DNA of 64,000 nt from Nitrosospira sp. 56-18 (GTDB lineage Bacteria; Pseudomonadota; Gammaproteobacteria; Burkholderiales; Nitrosomonadaceae): contig MKVR01000007.1 in NCBI GenBank assembly GCA_001899235.1, positions 1-64,000 of the forward strand. The letters run 5' to 3'. Position numbers and translations under genes: made by a program. Of this stretch, positions 61,471 to 64,000 are shown one piece after another; the stretch's first letter is position 1, and each line of letters starts with the position of its first letter. The notes beneath the pieces were generated by a model. That model did no database searches. It saw only the letters and a list, made by a program, of their open reading frames with translations, and was not told where the DNA came from.

Positions 61471-61674
61471 ATGCATCGGCCGCTTATCCTGTTCGGAGTC
61501 CTGTTGATACTGGTGGGCGTGGCATGGCCGTGGTTATCGAAGCTGCCCTTCGGGCGCCTGCCAGGCGACATTATCGTTGAACGTGAGAATTTCCGGTTCT
61601 ACTTTCCTCTTACGACCGGTCTTCTGCTATCGGCAATCCTGTCGCTGCTGCTTTGGTGGTGGTACAGAAAATAA
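61471..61674 (+). CDS. DUF2905 small membrane protein
   Basis: Product of 67 residues, start MHRPLILFG preceded by GAGGAGA (strong). Two membrane helices (LILFGVLLILVGVAWPWL; LTTGLLLSAILSLLLWWW) flank a short loop with the family motif LPFGRLPGDIIVERENFRFY. DUF2905 proteins are widespread and uncharacterised. Inner-membrane protein by topology. Confidence 0.88.
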   Translation: MHRPLILFGVLLILVGVAWPWLSKLPFGRLPGDIIVERENFRFYFPLTTGLLLSAILSLLLWWWYRK

Positions 61675-61728
61675 CACGAGCTGCAGGATCAGAATACAGG
61701 GTGCAGGGATTTTGAATGGGAGAAAGAC

Positions 61729-61848
61729 GTGGATCTGTATGAATCGATGATTTACTGGTTTGTGAAGGAATTTGTAAAGGCTGTGGTGGCTCTCGGAGTA
61801 GTTTTAGGAATCATCGTGTTCCTGTGGTGGATCAATACCGGGGAATAA
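61729..61848 (+). CDS. 39-residue single-span membrane protein
   Basis: GTG start with GGGAG 7 nt upstream. The translation is VDLYESMIYWFVKEFVKA then VVALGVVLGIIVFLWWINTG and a final Glu. One clear membrane helix of ~22 residues behind an amphipathic segment, 54 bp after the DUF2905 gene in the same direction. Length and pattern resemble bacterial micro-membrane proteins. No family recognised. Confidence 0.6.
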   Translation: MDLYESMIYWFVKEFVKAVVALGVVLGIIVFLWWINTGE

Positions 61849-61940
61849 AAGTATCGAAAGGTATCGGATGAATCCATCAGCATGAATGCAATACAGTCAT
61901 TTTTCCACAACTGCAATATCTGTGCCGGGAAATTGACATT

Positions 61941-64000
61941 TCAGCTTGAGCCTTCAGCGGTTTTCCTGGGCTCTGCCGCCCGGTTGCGCCGGACGATGGG
62001 TTTCCTGGAAAGTTGCTCTGGCAAAGGTTGGGCCTTGTCGGTGAGTGGCTTGAGAATCGGCAGCACATGCTTCATCACCTGCGTGGACAGCGCGGAGGTA
62101 AATCGGTAATCCGCAGCATCCTGGCCGGGGACGAATGCAGTCATCGTCCCGAAAAAACGGTCTCCGATGAAGAATACAAAGGTAGCGGAGCGGTTTACGG
62201 CACGGGACTCCTTGACGACACCCGGTGCGGAAAACGTAATATAGCGATGGTCGCCGGTTCCGGTTTTCCCCCCGATGAAAATTTCGCTGCCATCCTCCTC
62301 TACCATTGCCCGCGCAAGACGCGATGCTGTACCGGTCTCCACGACATCGGTGAGGACGCCACGCACCGCCGCTGCCAGTTCAGGCGAAAACATTCTTTCT
62401 CCCTGGACCGGCGCTCGCTCGACCACCGTTTCGAATGGCGTGCCTGCGCCAAAGCGGAGGTGCTCGATAAGTACGGAAGGTACACGTACGCCATTGTTCA
62501 GGATGGTGCCCATCAATTCCGCCAATGCAGCTGGATGGTCAGCGGAACTGCCAATGGCGGTAGCAAGCGATGGAACCAGTGAATTAAAGGGATATCCCAG
62601 CCGCTTCCAGCTGCGATGTATCTCCAGGAACGCTTCCAGTTCCAGAAGGACACGAATCCGTATGTCCTGCGAGTTCTTGTGTATCGTCTTGAACAGCCAT
62701 TGATAGACCGCAATGCGCTCATTCCCGCTCGCCTCGATCACGTCCTTGTATTCGGCCTTGGGATGCGCGATCAGATAGCGTGCCAGCCATAGCTCCAGGG
62801 GATGGACGGTCACCAGATAACCCTGGTCCGCGAGCGAATATTTTCCCGGTCCGTAAATATCGTAAAGCTCCGCCAGGCTCGGCGTCTTCGGTCTTTTAAG
62901 GCCGCTTTTAGGTGTGCCTTTGGGAGGTTTAAGACTGGCAAGGTGCGGACTCATGAATTTCTCGAACTCCGCGAAACTCGCGCCGGGATAAAGATAGCGA
63001 TAGGCCGCGGCCAGGCGGCGTGGCGTATGCCTGAAGCTGGAGAAAAATACCGCACTCACATCCGCGGGAGTCTCCTTGTCTTTGTATTTAGCATAAAAGC
63101 GCTGGATAAACTGCCGGCCTTCCTTATCCGCAAATCGTTTGAGGTATATCTCACGTTCCGGATCTCCCGCGTTTCTCAGTATCCTCGCTGAAGATCCTTC
63201 GATGTCGAACATATAGTGGCGCACGATATCGCGCATCAGCCGGATGTAAACAAGATTGATCGAACTCAGGGTGGCCTGGCGCACGCTCGGCATTCTCTCA
63301 TTGTCCTGCGGATTGAAGTTGTGAAAAACATGCGCTCCGCCAGCGGTAAAAAAACTCTCGTAGGGACTCGCCGAATACTTTCGCCCAAGCGCCGCTTCCA
63401 GCATACCTGCCAGGCTCTTGTCCCTGCTTTGCAAAAGATGCGCGATCGCCCACCGGCTGAGATTGTCGCTGGGATCGACCTCTTGCTTGCGCAAAAGCTT
63501 GGGTTCCAGCATCGAATATTTTTTATGCAGCTCCTCGATGATTTCCAGATAAGTGACCAGCGTCCTCAGTTTTGCGGTTGAGCCCAGATCGAGCTTTGTC
63601 CCTCGATTGATATCCAGGGGCTGATCAAAATTGTCCGCCTGAATTCGAAACTTGGCGCCTCCGGGAGTCAACTCGGAAAGCGTGAAACTGTATATGATCT
63701 TACCCGGATCCTCCTTCTCAAGCATGCGATAACCATAGAGACCCATCGCCTTGGCATATTTCTCGTCCTTGAGCCCGCGCAGCATATCGGTGACCTTCCG
63801 CTGCAATTCTCCATCCAGGGTACTCTGCACCGACAGATCCAGCCGGTCCACGTCATACATTCGCTGCAATCCGAGCAGATAGGCGAGCCGCGCGCGGACG
63901 TTATTCACCGCTTTTTGCGCGACGAAATTCCTTGGTTCTTCGGTCATGACGGCATCGCGGAAGCGCAGCGGTATCGGCAGCGCGACATCCCTGAGAATGG
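61941..64000 (-). CDS. Penicillin-binding protein, transpeptidase part (runs off right edge)
   Basis: The frame continues past 63947 to the window edge (ILRDVALPIPLRFRDAV precedes the first internal Met), so this is the 3' part of a longer gene, probably a class A PBP with a glycosyltransferase domain outside the window. The transpeptidase motifs are seen: S-x-x-K in LDLGSTAKLRTLVTYLE, S-D-N in DPSDNLSRW, and K-T-G in IFIGGKTGTGDHRYITFSAP. A ~250-residue stretch between SDN and KTG is longer than in typical PBPs. The C-terminus is basic (PIVRRNRAAEPRKTAEG). Builds peptidoglycan cross-links in the periplasm. Confidence 0.82.
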   Translation of the reverse strand, partial: ILRDVALPIPLRFRDAVMTEEPRNFVAQKAVNNVRARLAYLLGLQRMYDVDRLDLSVQSTLDGELQRKVTDMLRGLKDEKYAKAMGLYGYRMLEKEDPGKIIYSFTLSELTPGGAKFRIQADNFDQPLDINRGTKLDLGSTAKLRTLVTYLEIIEELHKKYSMLEPKLLRKQEVDPSDNLSRWAIAHLLQSRDKSLAGMLEAALGRKYSASPYESFFTAGGAHVFHNFNPQDNERMPSVRQATLSSINLVYIRLMRDIVRHYMFDIEGSSARILRNAGDPEREIYLKRFADKEGRQFIQRFYAKYKDKETPADVSAVFFSSFRHTPRRLAAAYRYLYPGASFAEFEKFMSPHLASLKPPKGTPKSGLKRPKTPSLAELYDIYGPGKYSLADQGYLVTVHPLELWLARYLIAHPKAEYKDVIEASGNERIAVYQWLFKTIHKNSQDIRIRVLLELEAFLEIHRSWKRLGYPFNSLVPSLATAIGSSADHPAALAELMGTILNNGVRVPSVLIEHLRFGAGTPFETVVERAPVQGERMFSPELAAAVRGVLTDVVETGTASRLARAMVEEDGSEIFIGGKTGTGDHRYITFSAPGVVKESRAVNRSATFVFFIGDRFFGTMTAFVPGQDAADYRFTSALSTQVMKHVLPILKPLTDKAQPLPEQLSRKPIVRRNRAAEPRKTAEGSS

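Overview
The window looks like a chromosomal segment of a betaproteobacterium, most probably a Nitrosospira-like ammonia oxidiser (Nitrosomonadaceae). This rests on protein style, overall GC near 55-60%, and the gene set: UbiJ/UbiB pair, Rnk, DUF2325 protein, BBP2-type porin, alginate-export-type barrel, and a lineage-style helical lipoprotein family. The taxon is an inference; no rRNA or nitrification gene is present.

Layout. 1-9 kb: the 5' end of an APC permease behind a guanidine-I (ykkC) riboswitch, an outer-membrane barrel, and five tandem paralogous helical (lipo)protein genes with two arrays of degenerate 20-bp/70-bp direct repeats. Then follow an O-methyltransferase and a Csp-type copper-storage protein. 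8.6-11.7 kb: rnk, an alginate-export-family barrel and apt. 11.76-15.2 kb: a decayed mobile island beside tRNA-Ser(GGA). It holds a serine-recombinase tail, IS5 and IS3 fragments, a doubly broken gene, an intact higBA module with a palindromic operator, and a plasmid leading-region remnant (a run of hairpins before a truncated ardA). 15.2-18.1 kb: an AT-rich sulfotransferase gene, a small lipoprotein and a peroxiredoxin whose signal peptide looks frameshifted.

18.2-35.9 kb: a compact nonribosomal peptide cluster. A Sfp-type phosphopantetheinyl transferase is divergent from four synthetase genes with domain order C-A-T-E / C-A(nMT)-T-E / C-T / C-A-T, followed by an overlapping methyltransferase gene. 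Condensation-domain types match the epimerase positions. Module 2 reads as Leu-like. Module 3 has no adenylation domain. Module 4 has an aminoadipate-reductase (Lys2)-like adenylation domain. There is no thioesterase or reductase.

36.2-46.9 kb: a seven-gene Wsp-like chemosensory operon (CheW, CheR-TPR, CheW, MCP, CheA-REC, CheB, then a REC-GAF-GAF-GGDEF-EAL protein). The output protein has a degenerate GGDEF signature and an intact EAL domain, so the pathway probably ends in c-di-GMP breakdown rather than synthesis.

47-64 kb: mostly housekeeping genes. A DUF2325 gene lies behind a Fur-box-like site, followed by an internally duplicated acidic protein and an ADP-ribosylglycohydrolase divergent from an APH-like/P-loop kinase fusion. 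Next come a Tim44-like protein, ubiJ-ubiB, a potABCD polyamine ABC operon, a thioredoxin-like ferredoxin, an alpha/beta hydrolase, a secreted beta/gamma-crystallin protein, two small membrane proteins and a penicillin-binding transpeptidase that runs off the right edge.
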